Source: Bacteroidia bacterium (GTDB taxonomy: Bacteria; Bacteroidota; Bacteroidia; Flavobacteriales; Flavobacteriaceae). Taken from it: a DNA stretch of 64,000 nt. The stretch lies in the NCBI GenBank assembly GCA_030432635.1, contig JAUIMB010000005.1, positions 1-64,000 of the forward strand. Direction: 5' to 3'. A model generated the notes under the pieces. The model searched no databases. It saw nothing but the letters and a program-made list of their open reading frames with translations, and was not told the DNA's origin. A program made the translations under genes and the position numbers. Shown piece by piece: positions 1 through 8,953 of the stretch; within the stretch, counting starts at the first letter, position 1; every line of letters starts with the position of its first letter.

Positions 1-449
1 ACATCACAATTACAGATGATGATCGTTCATATGGTGATATCGCTGGTGGTACTATTGATGACAGTCCTGATTTTGACATTCTGGTATCTCCTGATGCACC
101 AACAATGAGTGTTGAATTTACATTAACTATAACCTCAGACCAAGGCACATTCACTGATACATTTGTGATTCAGGTTTATCAATCGACATTAAGTTTAAAT
201 GACTTGAGCATAAGTGAGAGTATTATATTATACCCGAACCCCACTTCAAGCCTAGTTAATATTACTAATCAGAATACAAGTTTAACATTATCTAAAATAG
301 AAGTATATGATATGATCGGTAAGAAAGTTCTAGAACAAAAATCCTACCATAGTTCAATTAATTTAGGTAATCTAGAATCAGGACCATACTTAATCAAAAT
401 TTATGATGATGAAAACCGTACCGGAATTTTTAGAATAATTAAACAGTAG
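1..449 (+). CDS. C-terminal part of a secreted protein with T9SS type A sorting domain (5' end outside window)
   Basis: The reading frame (codons beginning at base 3) is open from the window edge to the TAG at 447-449, so only the C-terminus is present. The visible part starts with an Asp/Gly-rich segment and a beta-rich stretch (SVEFTLTITSDQGTFTD), then ends in a typical type IX secretion sorting signal: an IILYPNPTSS-like motif, a VYDMIGKKV strand and a terminal GxYLIKI segment. T9SS cargo of this kind is exported across the outer membrane and released or surface-anchored. The catalytic or binding part lies upstream and cannot be identified; the Asp-rich linker would suit a secreted peptidase or adhesin, but that is a guess. 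Confidence 0.85.
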   Translation, partial: ITITDDDRSYGDIAGGTIDDSPDFDILVSPDAPTMSVEFTLTITSDQGTFTDTFVIQVYQSTLSLNDLSISESIILYPNPTSSLVNITNQNTSLTLSKIEVYDMIGKKVLEQKSYHSSINLGNLESGPYLIKIYDDENRTGIFRIIKQ

Positions 450-460
450 TAAGGATAAAA

Positions 461-490
461 AAACCCTTGACTTAAAAGTCAAGGGTTTTT
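461..490 (+). terminator. Rho-independent terminator after the T9SS gene
   Basis: An 11-bp perfect inverted repeat (AAACCCTTGAC, then GTCAAGGGTTT) around a TTAAAA loop is followed by a T run. It lies 11 bases after the stop codon of the T9SS protein. Confidence 0.9.
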
Positions 491-864
491 TATTATCACC
501 AAACTTTCAAATTAATAGATACGAAACTATACCACCTTAATTATTACTGAATATCGTACATTGAATTATTCTGTACATTAGTCTCTTGATTTCTCCATTC
601 TCGTTCGCCAGAAACCACAATCTTAATTCCATAAAATCCAAAAGCATCTTTTCATCACTATTTTGAAATTGCTAGATATTAAGCCATATTCTTACAGAAT
701 TTTAAAATTATAGTCGTAAATTATTAGCTCAAATACTTATTATCGGTTTGAAAAAATCCACTCCTCATATATTTAGAAAAATGACAGCTTAAATAACGAA
801 GAGGATTAGAACAATAAACCAGATACGACTAATTTCTTTAAATTGTATTAAATAAAAACTTTTA
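491..864. other. Intergenic region between T9SS gene and GIY-YIG gene
   Basis: About 370 bases without a supportable gene. It is AT-rich and has stops in all frames. I looked for a direct repeat matching the DNA next to the integrase (around 24,770) that could mark the left border of the mobile element, and saw none. The promoter of the GIY-YIG gene should be in its last 100 bases, but no strong -7/-33 pair stands out. Confidence 0.5.
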
Positions 865-1428
865 ATGACAGATATTGTATCATTCTTAAAAAAATTTGAA
901 AAACTTTGGGCAGAAACGAAAATTATTATTGATAATAATCATACGACGAAGTGTATCCAGAACCATTTCCAAAACCATCAACTTCCGATAAGCAACTTTA
1001 GATATGAAAGTCTAAAAAATAAATATGGGATTTATATTTTTTATATAAAACCATCTAAAGTTTATACATATGAAAGTCTTTGTGAAGATTGGATACAATT
1101 TAACTATGACAAATATCCAAAGGTTATAAAAAGAAGATTCAATCACTATATTCCGATTGATAAGGAAAGGTGGTATCCTTTTTACATTGGAAAATCTGAA
1201 AACTTAGGAAAGCGACTAAATGAGCATATTAATCATAATGACAAAATTTCAACCTACAGTCTAAAACTAAATGGAAGAAAAAAATTCAACCCCAACAACA
1301 TTAAATACTCCTATTGGAATCTTCCCGATGAAGTTAAATCATGTCCTAAAGAAATAAAACAGTTTCTTTTAACTCAGCTGGAGCATCAATTGCGTCAGGA
1401 ATTAAAACCATGGGTAGGAAGACAGTAA
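865..1428 (+). CDS. GIY-YIG nuclease-like protein
   Basis: 187 residues. The GIY-YIG nuclease signature is visible: G55-I-Y57 in one strand and Y107-I-G109 in the next, followed by KSENLGKRLNEH with R117 in the position of the catalytic Arg, and E173 in the C-terminal helix in the position of the metal-binding Glu. The domain thus looks catalytically complete, with a longer than usual insertion (residues 60-102) between the GIY and YIG strands. Families with this fold cut DNA in restriction enzymes, homing endonucleases and repair nucleases. It converges on the DUF262 gene (4-base gap) at the end of the restriction island, so a defence role is likely but inferred. Confidence 0.7.
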   Translation: MTDIVSFLKKFEKLWAETKIIIDNNHTTKCIQNHFQNHQLPISNFRYESLKNKYGIYIFYIKPSKVYTYESLCEDWIQFNYDKYPKVIKRRFNHYIPIDKERWYPFYIGKSENLGKRLNEHINHNDKISTYSLKLNGRKKFNPNNIKYSYWNLPDEVKSCPKEIKQFLLTQLEHQLRQELKPWVGRQ

Positions 1429-1432
1429 AAAT

Positions 1433-3373
1433 TTATGCAAGACAATAGTGCTGTTTTATTAATGTAACCATTTCATTTTTGTGCACTTCTATTTCAGTTT
1501 CAGTCCATGATTCACCATATTCATTAAAAATGTAATATGATTTTAAAGAATCATATGTGTTTTTTCCCTTAAACCTACTTCTTTTTTCATCAACGGATTT
1601 ATTACTATACTCTGAATTTTGAGCAACACTTAATAGAACCAAATTACCAAATGAATGCAAGTATTCATGTTCTATTACCGGGTTCTTTATAATATTTTCA
1701 GGGTTTTGAGGATAAATATGTTCTATTGAATTTCTTGAGGTAATTCTGTAACTTTTAAACTCATCGGTCTCATCAAATTTCCAATTTTTCCACAAAATAT
1801 ATTCCAATTTTTGAAACCAGTAATGCTTATATTTTGTACCATTTGGCTTGTTTAAATAGGTAAAAATGTCGAAATCAACATTCAAATCATTGGATAATAA
1901 TTCTAACGAAGCCTCCTTATCAGTTATTTTTGTGCACAACGATAGTTGATTATCATAGTTCTCTAATACTTCAAGACAATGTTTGGAATTTCCATCGAAG
2001 TCGTGCTCGCTATCTATTAAGTACCCTAGATAAGGTGTTAACCAAAATTGCCTCAAATAATCTCCTGTAAAATATAATACAGATTGCAGCATAAGCATTT
2101 CAGAACTTTCATACTTAGTTCTAGTATAATAATTATCAGAATTTTTATTGATATTCATTAATTCTAAATGCTCTATTTTAGTATCAACGTCAGTAATCCA
2201 TTTAATAATGTGTTTATCAAAAGTTAATCTCACTTCCCATAGCAATAAAAAGAATCGTTCAATCTCTTTTGTGTCTTCGACATTTTCTAGAGTTTCAAAC
2301 ACCTCAATTAAACGATTAACATGAAAAGTACCTTCAAAATCAGTTTTACCTTCATACCTCAAATGCAGCCTATAAGTATGTAATAATAATTGCCCAAAGT
2401 TTATAATAGATCGACAATATACTTCTTCTGAAACTCTATCCTCTTTAAAGGTATCCTTTTTACTCTCTTGATATTCCCCATCACAAATCTTATCAATATC
2501 ATCAATACTAAATATGATTTCTTCACCATCCGTGGTATGGCTTAAATCTTCGTATAAAAACACATCTTCATCGAATTCTGTGTAATTTTTCAGATTAACC
2601 GACTTCCAATCAGTATTAGGAAATGAGCTTCGAACATTTCGTTCAAAAAAATTATTCATATTCTCACAAGCCTCCCATATCTTACCGTACATTACCTTTT
2701 TATCTATTCTCTTCAGTAAGTTTGCTTTTATAATATCGGTTTGTTCCAATTGAATACCAGCACTGTTTATAGTTGAAAACAACTTATTAAGATCAATCTT
2801 TGATGGGGTTGCATTTTTTATAAACTGAACCTTTCGGTAGATATAATCGCCAAAGCCCAATAGATCTTGCTCATCTATAGATTCAATGATACCATTAATT
2901 GTAACTAATGCATTTGCAATATTTTTTAAATAAGGGAATTTTACGATAATGTCACTTTCAATTACGTTTCTCTTACTCCCTTCATCTTCCTTCAATAAAC
3001 TATCAAAATAATCATGAACTTCTGTTCTTATTTCAAAATCTAATTTTAAAAACCCTTTTTCATTAGTCAAAAAATTTTCAATAACCGAATTGCTCTTTTT
3101 TATCGAAAATACGAAAGCTGTCAACCATAAAGTCGTAAATCGTTGCTGACCGTCAATCAATTCAGCTACCGATCCGTTTTCTTTAGTTAATATAGTTCCT
3201 ACAAAATAATTACTTTCTCTATCATGTAAAAACGACTTATAAAAATCCCAAAGTAGCTTGTTTAATTGTTCATCTCCCCAAACATAAGGTCTCTGATATG
3301 TTGGAACAACAAACTGATATGACTGAAGCTTTTCTAGATTAACAACAGAAGTATGAAACCTTTTATTATTCAT
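1433..3373 (-). CDS. DUF262-DUF1524 protein, GmrSD-type restriction nuclease-like
   Basis: 646 residues. The N-terminus has the DUF262 (ParB/Srx-like NTPase) signature: VPTYQRPYVW around residues 23-32 and D74-G-Q-Q-R78. The C-terminus carries a DUF1524 HNH-like nuclease: IEHIYPQNP with H552, then N577 in the SFGNLVLLS segment and N586. This is the full GmrS-GmrD arrangement in one chain. Members of this family include type IV restriction enzymes against glucosylated phage DNA, SspE and BrxU. It overlaps the start of the upstream DUF262 gene by 8 bases, so the two are translated together. Neighbouring type I restriction genes support an anti-phage role; the modification it senses cannot be read from the sequence. 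Confidence 0.85.
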   Translation of the reverse strand: MNNKRFHTSVVNLEKLQSYQFVVPTYQRPYVWGDEQLNKLLWDFYKSFLHDRESNYFVGTILTKENGSVAELIDGQQRFTTLWLTAFVFSIKKSNSVIENFLTNEKGFLKLDFEIRTEVHDYFDSLLKEDEGSKRNVIESDIIVKFPYLKNIANALVTINGIIESIDEQDLLGFGDYIYRKVQFIKNATPSKIDLNKLFSTINSAGIQLEQTDIIKANLLKRIDKKVMYGKIWEACENMNNFFERNVRSSFPNTDWKSVNLKNYTEFDEDVFLYEDLSHTTDGEEIIFSIDDIDKICDGEYQESKKDTFKEDRVSEEVYCRSIINFGQLLLHTYRLHLRYEGKTDFEGTFHVNRLIEVFETLENVEDTKEIERFFLLLWEVRLTFDKHIIKWITDVDTKIEHLELMNINKNSDNYYTRTKYESSEMLMLQSVLYFTGDYLRQFWLTPYLGYLIDSEHDFDGNSKHCLEVLENYDNQLSLCTKITDKEASLELLSNDLNVDFDIFTYLNKPNGTKYKHYWFQKLEYILWKNWKFDETDEFKSYRITSRNSIEHIYPQNPENIIKNPVIEHEYLHSFGNLVLLSVAQNSEYSNKSVDEKRSRFKGKNTYDSLKSYYIFNEYGESWTETEIEVHKNEMVTLIKQHYCLA

Positions 3374-4805
3374 AATAATGTCCTTCTTTTAGTTTTAGTA
3401 CTATAGCACTTATCAATGTTTTATCGAAATCTTTGGGATTCTCTTCATAATAACCTATACCTTCAAAAGTATTAAAGTACTGTTTTAGGGTACAAAGATG
3501 TTTATCCTTAGATTGGCCAATTCCTGTATTTTCAGTATTAAATTGGTATTTAAATTTCTTTAAAAAGAATAACAATTCGTCAACCGTATATACCTCTAAG
3601 ATATTATCAATTAACTGATTCTCATAAACAAACTTAAATATACTGTCTTCCCTAACATTGCGACCAAAAGAGACTCTTAATGAGTAAATGAACCTATACA
3701 TCCAAAGGCTGGATTCATAAAGTCTAAAAAATCCAAATCTGCTGACATAGGCAACTATACAAATCTCTAGTAATTCCTTTAAGAACAAAGTTCCATTTTG
3801 ACCATGCATAAGCTCATCATTAAACTTATAAAATGCATCACTCACCCTGTGATCTTTTTCTGTTTTACTAAACAATACTTGGTGCAGATTTACATAATCA
3901 CTGATGTAATCTAAGGTATTATTACCGTCAGACAAAGGTTGTTTTAATTGTTTTATATGGCTTTCATGCATTTGCATCAACCTATCACCCTTATTAATTA
4001 CTGCGCTATAGTAAAATGAAATATCATCACCATGGGATTTAGTCCTCTCAGTAAATTCCTCTATTAAAACCTCTTTTATGCCTTTTGAATCACGATAAAA
4101 TGGAAATAGCCTCCAATTTCTATTGTCCCAAAAGCGGATTTTTGTTAAATTTTGAACTATTTCTTCAATAATCTTATTCTCTATACCTTCCCATTTCCTT
4201 GCCTGGTAATCAATAATTTTTTTTGAACTAATAGCCCTTAAATGATGAGCCTTTATAATATCCGATCCACTCAGTCTAACTCCTCCTGTGTTTTGAGTTT
4301 CAAAAAAAGTATATGCGAGATCTTCTGTGCTGGTAACCACCAATGTAATATTAACAGAATTTAAATCAATTTCATTAAGAATGTTAGAGTCAGCATACTT
4401 AAAGATGTCCTTTGATTTAACACTCTTTAAATAGCTGTAGTTTCTTTTTATATTTTTAATACTAACGGGGGAAGTATATTTTACTCCTGTGTTTAACTCT
4501 TCATTAATTAAGGCCTGAATTAACAACATGGTAGTAATTCGTTGTTGCCCATCAATTATATTTAACTTATCTTTTTTTTGATGTATAATAATACTACCTA
4601 AGTAGAATAGCGCCTTATCAATGTCTTTTGATTCATTATACTCGATAAAATCATCCAGAAGCCTATCTATTTGTTTTTCTGACCAAACATAAGGTCTCTG
4701 GTATTCTGGAATACATAATTGTCCGCAAATATCTGAACTTGGAATATTATCGTGACAAGTATTTAATAATTCTTGAAACGTACAACTTATAACTTTTACA
4801 TTCAT
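3366..4805 (-). CDS. DUF262 protein without nuclease domain, partner of the downstream DUF262-DUF1524 protein
   Basis: 479 residues. It has the DUF262 motifs CIPEYQRPYVW (about 31-41) and D85-G-Q-Q-R89, but I see no HIYPQ-type DUF1524 HNH motif in its C-terminal half, so it is probably a sensing or NTPase subunit with no nuclease of its own. Its stop codon overlaps the start of the larger DUF262-DUF1524 gene. The two proteins share motif layout but are clearly diverged, so this looks like an old paralogous pair rather than a recent duplication. It is separated from the hsdR-proximal small ORF by about 125 bases and may have its own promoter. Confidence 0.8.
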   Translation of the reverse strand: MNVKVISCTFQELLNTCHDNIPSSDICGQLCIPEYQRPYVWSEKQIDRLLDDFIEYNESKDIDKALFYLGSIIIHQKKDKLNIIDGQQRITTMLLIQALINEELNTGVKYTSPVSIKNIKRNYSYLKSVKSKDIFKYADSNILNEIDLNSVNITLVVTSTEDLAYTFFETQNTGGVRLSGSDIIKAHHLRAISSKKIIDYQARKWEGIENKIIEEIVQNLTKIRFWDNRNWRLFPFYRDSKGIKEVLIEEFTERTKSHGDDISFYYSAVINKGDRLMQMHESHIKQLKQPLSDGNNTLDYISDYVNLHQVLFSKTEKDHRVSDAFYKFNDELMHGQNGTLFLKELLEICIVAYVSRFGFFRLYESSLWMYRFIYSLRVSFGRNVREDSIFKFVYENQLIDNILEVYTVDELLFFLKKFKYQFNTENTGIGQSKDKHLCTLKQYFNTFEGIGYYEENPKDFDKTLISAIVLKLKEGHYYE

Positions 4806-4930
4806 TTTTTATATATCGTCTTTGCCACAAACAACTTCAACATTTGTTTAGTATTATAAGAAGGCTCTATTCCGAAGCTATAAAGTTGGCAGTTCTTTTA
4901 ATAATTAAGCTCAACGAATTAAAGAACCTA

Positions 4931-5110
4931 TCATAATGAAATATTAAAGACATGTTTTAAGAGATAACTGTCAATTTCATTTTCAGAAATTGGCTTTTTT
5001 TTCTTTACCTCCTCATTTGTTTCAATATGTTTTTTAAGCATTTTTAATAATAGAAATTGTTCGTTTTTACCCAAGGCCATTACAATTTCAAAAACATTCT
5101 TTGCATTCAT
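4931..5110 (-). CDS. Small uncharacterised protein downstream of hsdR
   Basis: 59 residues from the ATG at 5110 (an in-frame ATG at 5131 would overlap hsdR; 5110 starts 10 bases after the hsdR stop and is preferred). The sequence begins MNAKNVFEIVMALGKNEQ, is rich in Lys, Glu and Leu, and is probably all helical. I do not recognise it. Its size, charge and amphipathic N-terminus are like antitoxins or small subunits that end an operon, but no toxin gene lies next to it. It is co-directional with the hsd genes and probably co-transcribed. Confidence 0.5.
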   Translation of the reverse strand: MNAKNVFEIVMALGKNEQFLLLKMLKKHIETNEEVKKKKPISENEIDSYLLKHVFNISL

Positions 5111-5120
5111 AATTATTATT

Positions 5121-8102
5121 CTACTTACCAATACCCCTTACTTCCCGATCATAAAACTCTTTAAACATCATCGATTTAAAAAGCGTATTTGCCTTTTCAT
5201 CAGTCATTTTGTTATAAAAATCTAGCTTCGTATTTATAAAGTTTAAAAATTCACTATCAACAACTTCATCAAACTTATCTCTAATGTTATTTTTAGAGTT
5301 TTGCTTATTAAAATAAGCCATCAATTCCTCGTTATCATAAAGATTCTTCTTTACTCTATTAAAATCAACTTTATCTTCATCTGTAAGCTCCAACCCAAAT
5401 GTATCATTAAGAACTTTGATAATTTTTGTTAAGAAATCCAATTCATCTTCCTTTAGTTGACCTGATCCTCCTGGCTTCATTCCTTCGACTTCGCTATCAC
5501 CAGATTCTAACTCCAAATCGGCAGTAAATTTATGTTGTATTTTATAACTGTCTAACTCAATATCATTAACAACATCTAGTGGCAAATTACTTTGCACGTA
5601 AGGTAGTTTCTTCAACAAGGCTGTTAGAAAAACATACTTTTTCTCTAGTTCAACATCTGTAAATGTTATGATTTGACTTAAAAATCGATATATTTTGGTG
5701 AATGATTTCACAGCATTTTTAAAGACTAACTTATCTTCCTCTTCAAGCTCTTCATCAAATCTGGTTGATATAGTATTTAAAATCGGTTGTAGTTTTTCAA
5801 AGTCATCCTTCTTTGAGAAAAATATTTTCGCAAAATCTTCTACTTCACTATCATAATACATATTTTGCCCTTCTATTATGTTCAGGACGTCATATAAACT
5901 ATTTGGATCTGTTTCATTCTCTTCATCCATAAAGTTCTTACCATAGAAATGCTGAAAATCTGCTCGCACTTTATCTGGATCATTCACAAAATCTAAAACC
6001 ATAGTAGAATCCTTACCTCTACGATTTCTATTTAATCGCGATAAGGTTTGTACCGTATTTGCTCCACCTAAACTTTTGTCAACAAACATGGTGTGCAATA
6101 GAGGCTCATCAAAACCTGTCTGATATTTGTTAGCCACAATTAATATTCGATTTTCAGGTAATTTAAGAGCTTCTGGAATACTTACTCTACCTCCAAGCTC
6201 ATTCATACTGGATTCTGTATAATCCTGACCAGTTTCTTCATCGTGAACTGTACCTGAGAATGCGACTAATGCTTTATAAGGCAATTTCATTTCACTCATT
6301 ATTTCATCAAACTTACGTTTAAAACGTACTGCATGCAATCGCGATTTAGTCACTAGCATTGCCCTTGCCTGACCCTGAATTTCGTTTTGTGTTTGACTTG
6401 CAAAATGTTCTATCATTATGCGTGCTTTCTTTTCAATAGCATGGTCCTGTAGATCCACATAATTCCCTAAAACACGGACTGTTTTTTTCTTTTCGTACTC
6501 TTTATCTTCTATTTCTGTGCGTTTTACCAGTTTGTAGTAACGTTTAAAAGACATATAGTTTTTAAGAACATCCTTGATGAAGCCTTCTTTAATAGCCTCC
6601 TCCATGGTGTACTCGTCAAAAGGCTCAATATTACCATTAATTTTAGTACCGAATAGCTCTAAGGTCTTAGGTTTTGGTGTTGCCGTAAACGCAAACTGTG
6701 AAATATTGGGTTGCTGACCTTTTTTTGAAATCTCATCTGCAATAATTTCATCAACTGTTTTAACATCTTCTTCTTCCTCTGCTGCCTTTTCTAAACTTAG
6801 TGCTTTTCTCATATGCCTTGATGATTCACCAGATTGAGAACTGTGCGCCTCATCTATTAAAACCGCATAATTCCTGTCTGCATAATGACCTACAACGTCT
6901 GATATTATTGGAAATTTCTGTATAGTCGTTATTATAATTCGCTTTTTAGCTTCAATGGCATCTTTTAAATCTTGGGACGTAGTTTTCTCATCTAAATAAG
7001 CTACTACACCTGGTGTATTATCTAATTGACGAATATTGTTTTGTATTTGTTTATTTAATACGCGTCTATCCGTAACTACGATTATAGAGTCATATAACGC
7101 TTTAGAATCTGTATAATTCTGATAAAAATTTGCCAATCGATAGGCTAACCAAGTTATGGTATTTGATTTACCAGATCCAGCAGAATGTTGTATCAAATAG
7201 TTCTTACCTGTTCCGTCAGTTTTTAAGGCATTTAAAATACGATGTACGGCTCTTCTTTGATGAAAACGAGGAAACAATAACTTAGTAGACTTTTTCTCTT
7301 CTAATTTTCTGGTTTTTGGATTATATACTTTCTCTTTATCCGTTTGAACACTTATAAAGTTTTGAACCAAATCCATCAAGGAATTCTTTCTCCAGACATC
7401 TTCCCAAAGATATGCCACTGCAAATCCGTTTGGGTTTTCATTTATTAAACCTTTATTAAAAGGCAAGAAGTATGTCGATTTACCTTTTAGTTCAGTGGTC
7501 ATAAATACTTTCTCTGTGCCAACAGCAAAATGAACTAAGCATCGCTTAAACTCCAAGAACGGTTCTCCCTTAGGATTTCGATCTTGCATATATTGCTTTA
7601 TAGCATTATGATGCCTTTGATTTGTTAATGTGTTTTTTAATTCTGCTGTAACTACAGGAATACCATTAATGAATAGTACAATATCAATCTCATTGTTATT
7701 TCTATTAGAATATTTTAATTGACGTACAATGGTTAAACGGTTTTTAGCATATGCTTCTTCGTGCTCTGGTGTTTTATTGTTCGCAGGCTTAAAATAAACT
7801 AAACCTAGTTTTTGACCTCTATCCTTTATACCATTACGAAGTACGTCGAGTGTTTTATTCTTAGTAATATTTTTAGAAACATTTTCAACTATTTTAGTAT
7901 CTAATGCCTCTCCATATTGCTTTTTTAAGGCCTCATATTTCTTAGGTTGAGTTGCCTTTATAAAAGCAATAACATCGGTTGGTATAACGCATAAATCTTT
8001 GTTATACAAATCTGGTGATACTACATGATATTCATTAACCTTATTAACTAGGTAATTCTCTATATGTTCTTCGAAATGTAATTCTTTAGTGCCTGATGCC
8101 AT
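5121..8102 (-). CDS. hsdR: Type I restriction endonuclease, R subunit
   Basis: 993 residues, normal length. The N-terminal nuclease has the PD-(D/E)xK pattern with D140 and E154-L-K156 (VTAELKN). The translocase follows: Walker A HSAGSGKS (306-313), motif II DEAH (417-420), a TATPK motif III, and a motif VI-like segment with QTLSRLNRNRRGK. The protein pumps DNA towards the bound MS complex and cuts when translocation stalls. It starts just after the HExxH peptidase gene (2-base gap), so the hsdM-hsdS-peptidase-hsdR unit looks like one operon. All motifs appear intact. Confidence 0.95.
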   Translation of the reverse strand: MASGTKELHFEEHIENYLVNKVNEYHVVSPDLYNKDLCVIPTDVIAFIKATQPKKYEALKKQYGEALDTKIVENVSKNITKNKTLDVLRNGIKDRGQKLGLVYFKPANNKTPEHEEAYAKNRLTIVRQLKYSNRNNNEIDIVLFINGIPVVTAELKNTLTNQRHHNAIKQYMQDRNPKGEPFLEFKRCLVHFAVGTEKVFMTTELKGKSTYFLPFNKGLINENPNGFAVAYLWEDVWRKNSLMDLVQNFISVQTDKEKVYNPKTRKLEEKKSTKLLFPRFHQRRAVHRILNALKTDGTGKNYLIQHSAGSGKSNTITWLAYRLANFYQNYTDSKALYDSIIVVTDRRVLNKQIQNNIRQLDNTPGVVAYLDEKTTSQDLKDAIEAKKRIIITTIQKFPIISDVVGHYADRNYAVLIDEAHSSQSGESSRHMRKALSLEKAAEEEEDVKTVDEIIADEISKKGQQPNISQFAFTATPKPKTLELFGTKINGNIEPFDEYTMEEAIKEGFIKDVLKNYMSFKRYYKLVKRTEIEDKEYEKKKTVRVLGNYVDLQDHAIEKKARIMIEHFASQTQNEIQGQARAMLVTKSRLHAVRFKRKFDEIMSEMKLPYKALVAFSGTVHDEETGQDYTESSMNELGGRVSIPEALKLPENRILIVANKYQTGFDEPLLHTMFVDKSLGGANTVQTLSRLNRNRRGKDSTMVLDFVNDPDKVRADFQHFYGKNFMDEENETDPNSLYDVLNIIEGQNMYYDSEVEDFAKIFFSKKDDFEKLQPILNTISTRFDEELEEEDKLVFKNAVKSFTKIYRFLSQIITFTDVELEKKYVFLTALLKKLPYVQSNLPLDVVNDIELDSYKIQHKFTADLELESGDSEVEGMKPGGSGQLKEDELDFLTKIIKVLNDTFGLELTDEDKVDFNRVKKNLYDNEELMAYFNKQNSKNNIRDKFDEVVDSEFLNFINTKLDFYNKMTDEKANTLFKSMMFKEFYDREVRGIGK

Positions 8103-8104
8103 AA

Positions 8105-8953
8105 CTAATTCTTTGTTATTGAAGATTCTAAAATTTCCTTATACCCTATTATACATTCATAAAAATTCTCGAACTTTTTTGTTGGTTGCTTAATTCCTCT
8201 TTCAGTTAAATGAAGTGCAAATAGTGCAACAACAAATCCCCATATTTTATCATTTTCTGGTCCAAAAATCAATGATAAATTATCAATGATTCTATTATAA
8301 GTAAAAGGGTGTTTATAACCATCAAAATCATCACTATGAATACCATATACATTTAACAACATTAAACCTAACGCAACACCTTTTGCTTTTAGTAAATAAT
8401 CATTATCACTAAATGAGTTCATTAAGAACAACGTTGCATCAAAATCACATTGTCTTTCCTCTTCAATTGGTTGTTCGAACTTCCCATTATTTACAGAATG
8501 AAAGAGTTCATGTGAAACAAAAAACAACAGAGAATATTTAAAAGCATCAACAAACTCAGAAGTTTCAATTTCTCTTTTGCAAATCGGTAACTCTGTAAAA
8601 GTACTTTGTTTAAGATTGTCAGTGGCCCAAGTCAACATTGTTTTTGAATCATCCCATTTTGAATCCTTTAATTCAATGTTCTGTCCTTCAGGATTAACGC
8701 CTTTGCAATAAATATCATAAAAGGATAAATGAGCAATACTTAAAGCCCTTATAATATCAATTGTTTTTTGACTAATTCGTATAAGCTGATTAAAAATAAT
8801 TTCACACAAAAAATCATCATCGGAAGTAATACAAATAGTTATATCATCAAATCTATTTGAGCCTTGCACTTTTATATCATCTAACAAACTAATCGCAGAA
8901 TTAACTGATTTCTTGATATCTTCTCTAACATTTTCTTTAAACTCAATTTTCAT
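8105..8953 (-). CDS. HExxH zinc peptidase-like protein (Lit/peptidase U49-like) inside the hsd operon
   Basis: 282 residues. A clear zincin motif H148-E-L-F-H152 lies in a hydrophobic helix (FFVSHELFHSV), followed about 14 residues later by E166-R-Q-C-D170-F-D-A, which matches the ExxxD third-ligand helix of gluzincins. The rest is helical with no signal peptide, so it should be cytoplasmic. The pattern resembles the phage-exclusion protease Lit (peptidase U49), which cleaves EF-Tu on phage infection; I infer this from motif layout only. It sits between hsdS and hsdR with 0- and 2-base gaps, an unusual place for a protease, and suggests a back-up abortive response linked to restriction. A non-defence zincin is possible. 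Confidence 0.6.
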   Translation of the reverse strand: MKIEFKENVREDIKKSVNSAISLLDDIKVQGSNRFDDITICITSDDDFLCEIIFNQLIRISQKTIDIIRALSIAHLSFYDIYCKGVNPEGQNIELKDSKWDDSKTMLTWATDNLKQSTFTELPICKREIETSEFVDAFKYSLLFFVSHELFHSVNNGKFEQPIEEERQCDFDATLFLMNSFSDNDYLLKAKGVALGLMLLNVYGIHSDDFDGYKHPFTYNRIIDNLSLIFGPENDKIWGFVVALFALHLTERGIKQPTKKFENFYECIIGYKEILESSITKN

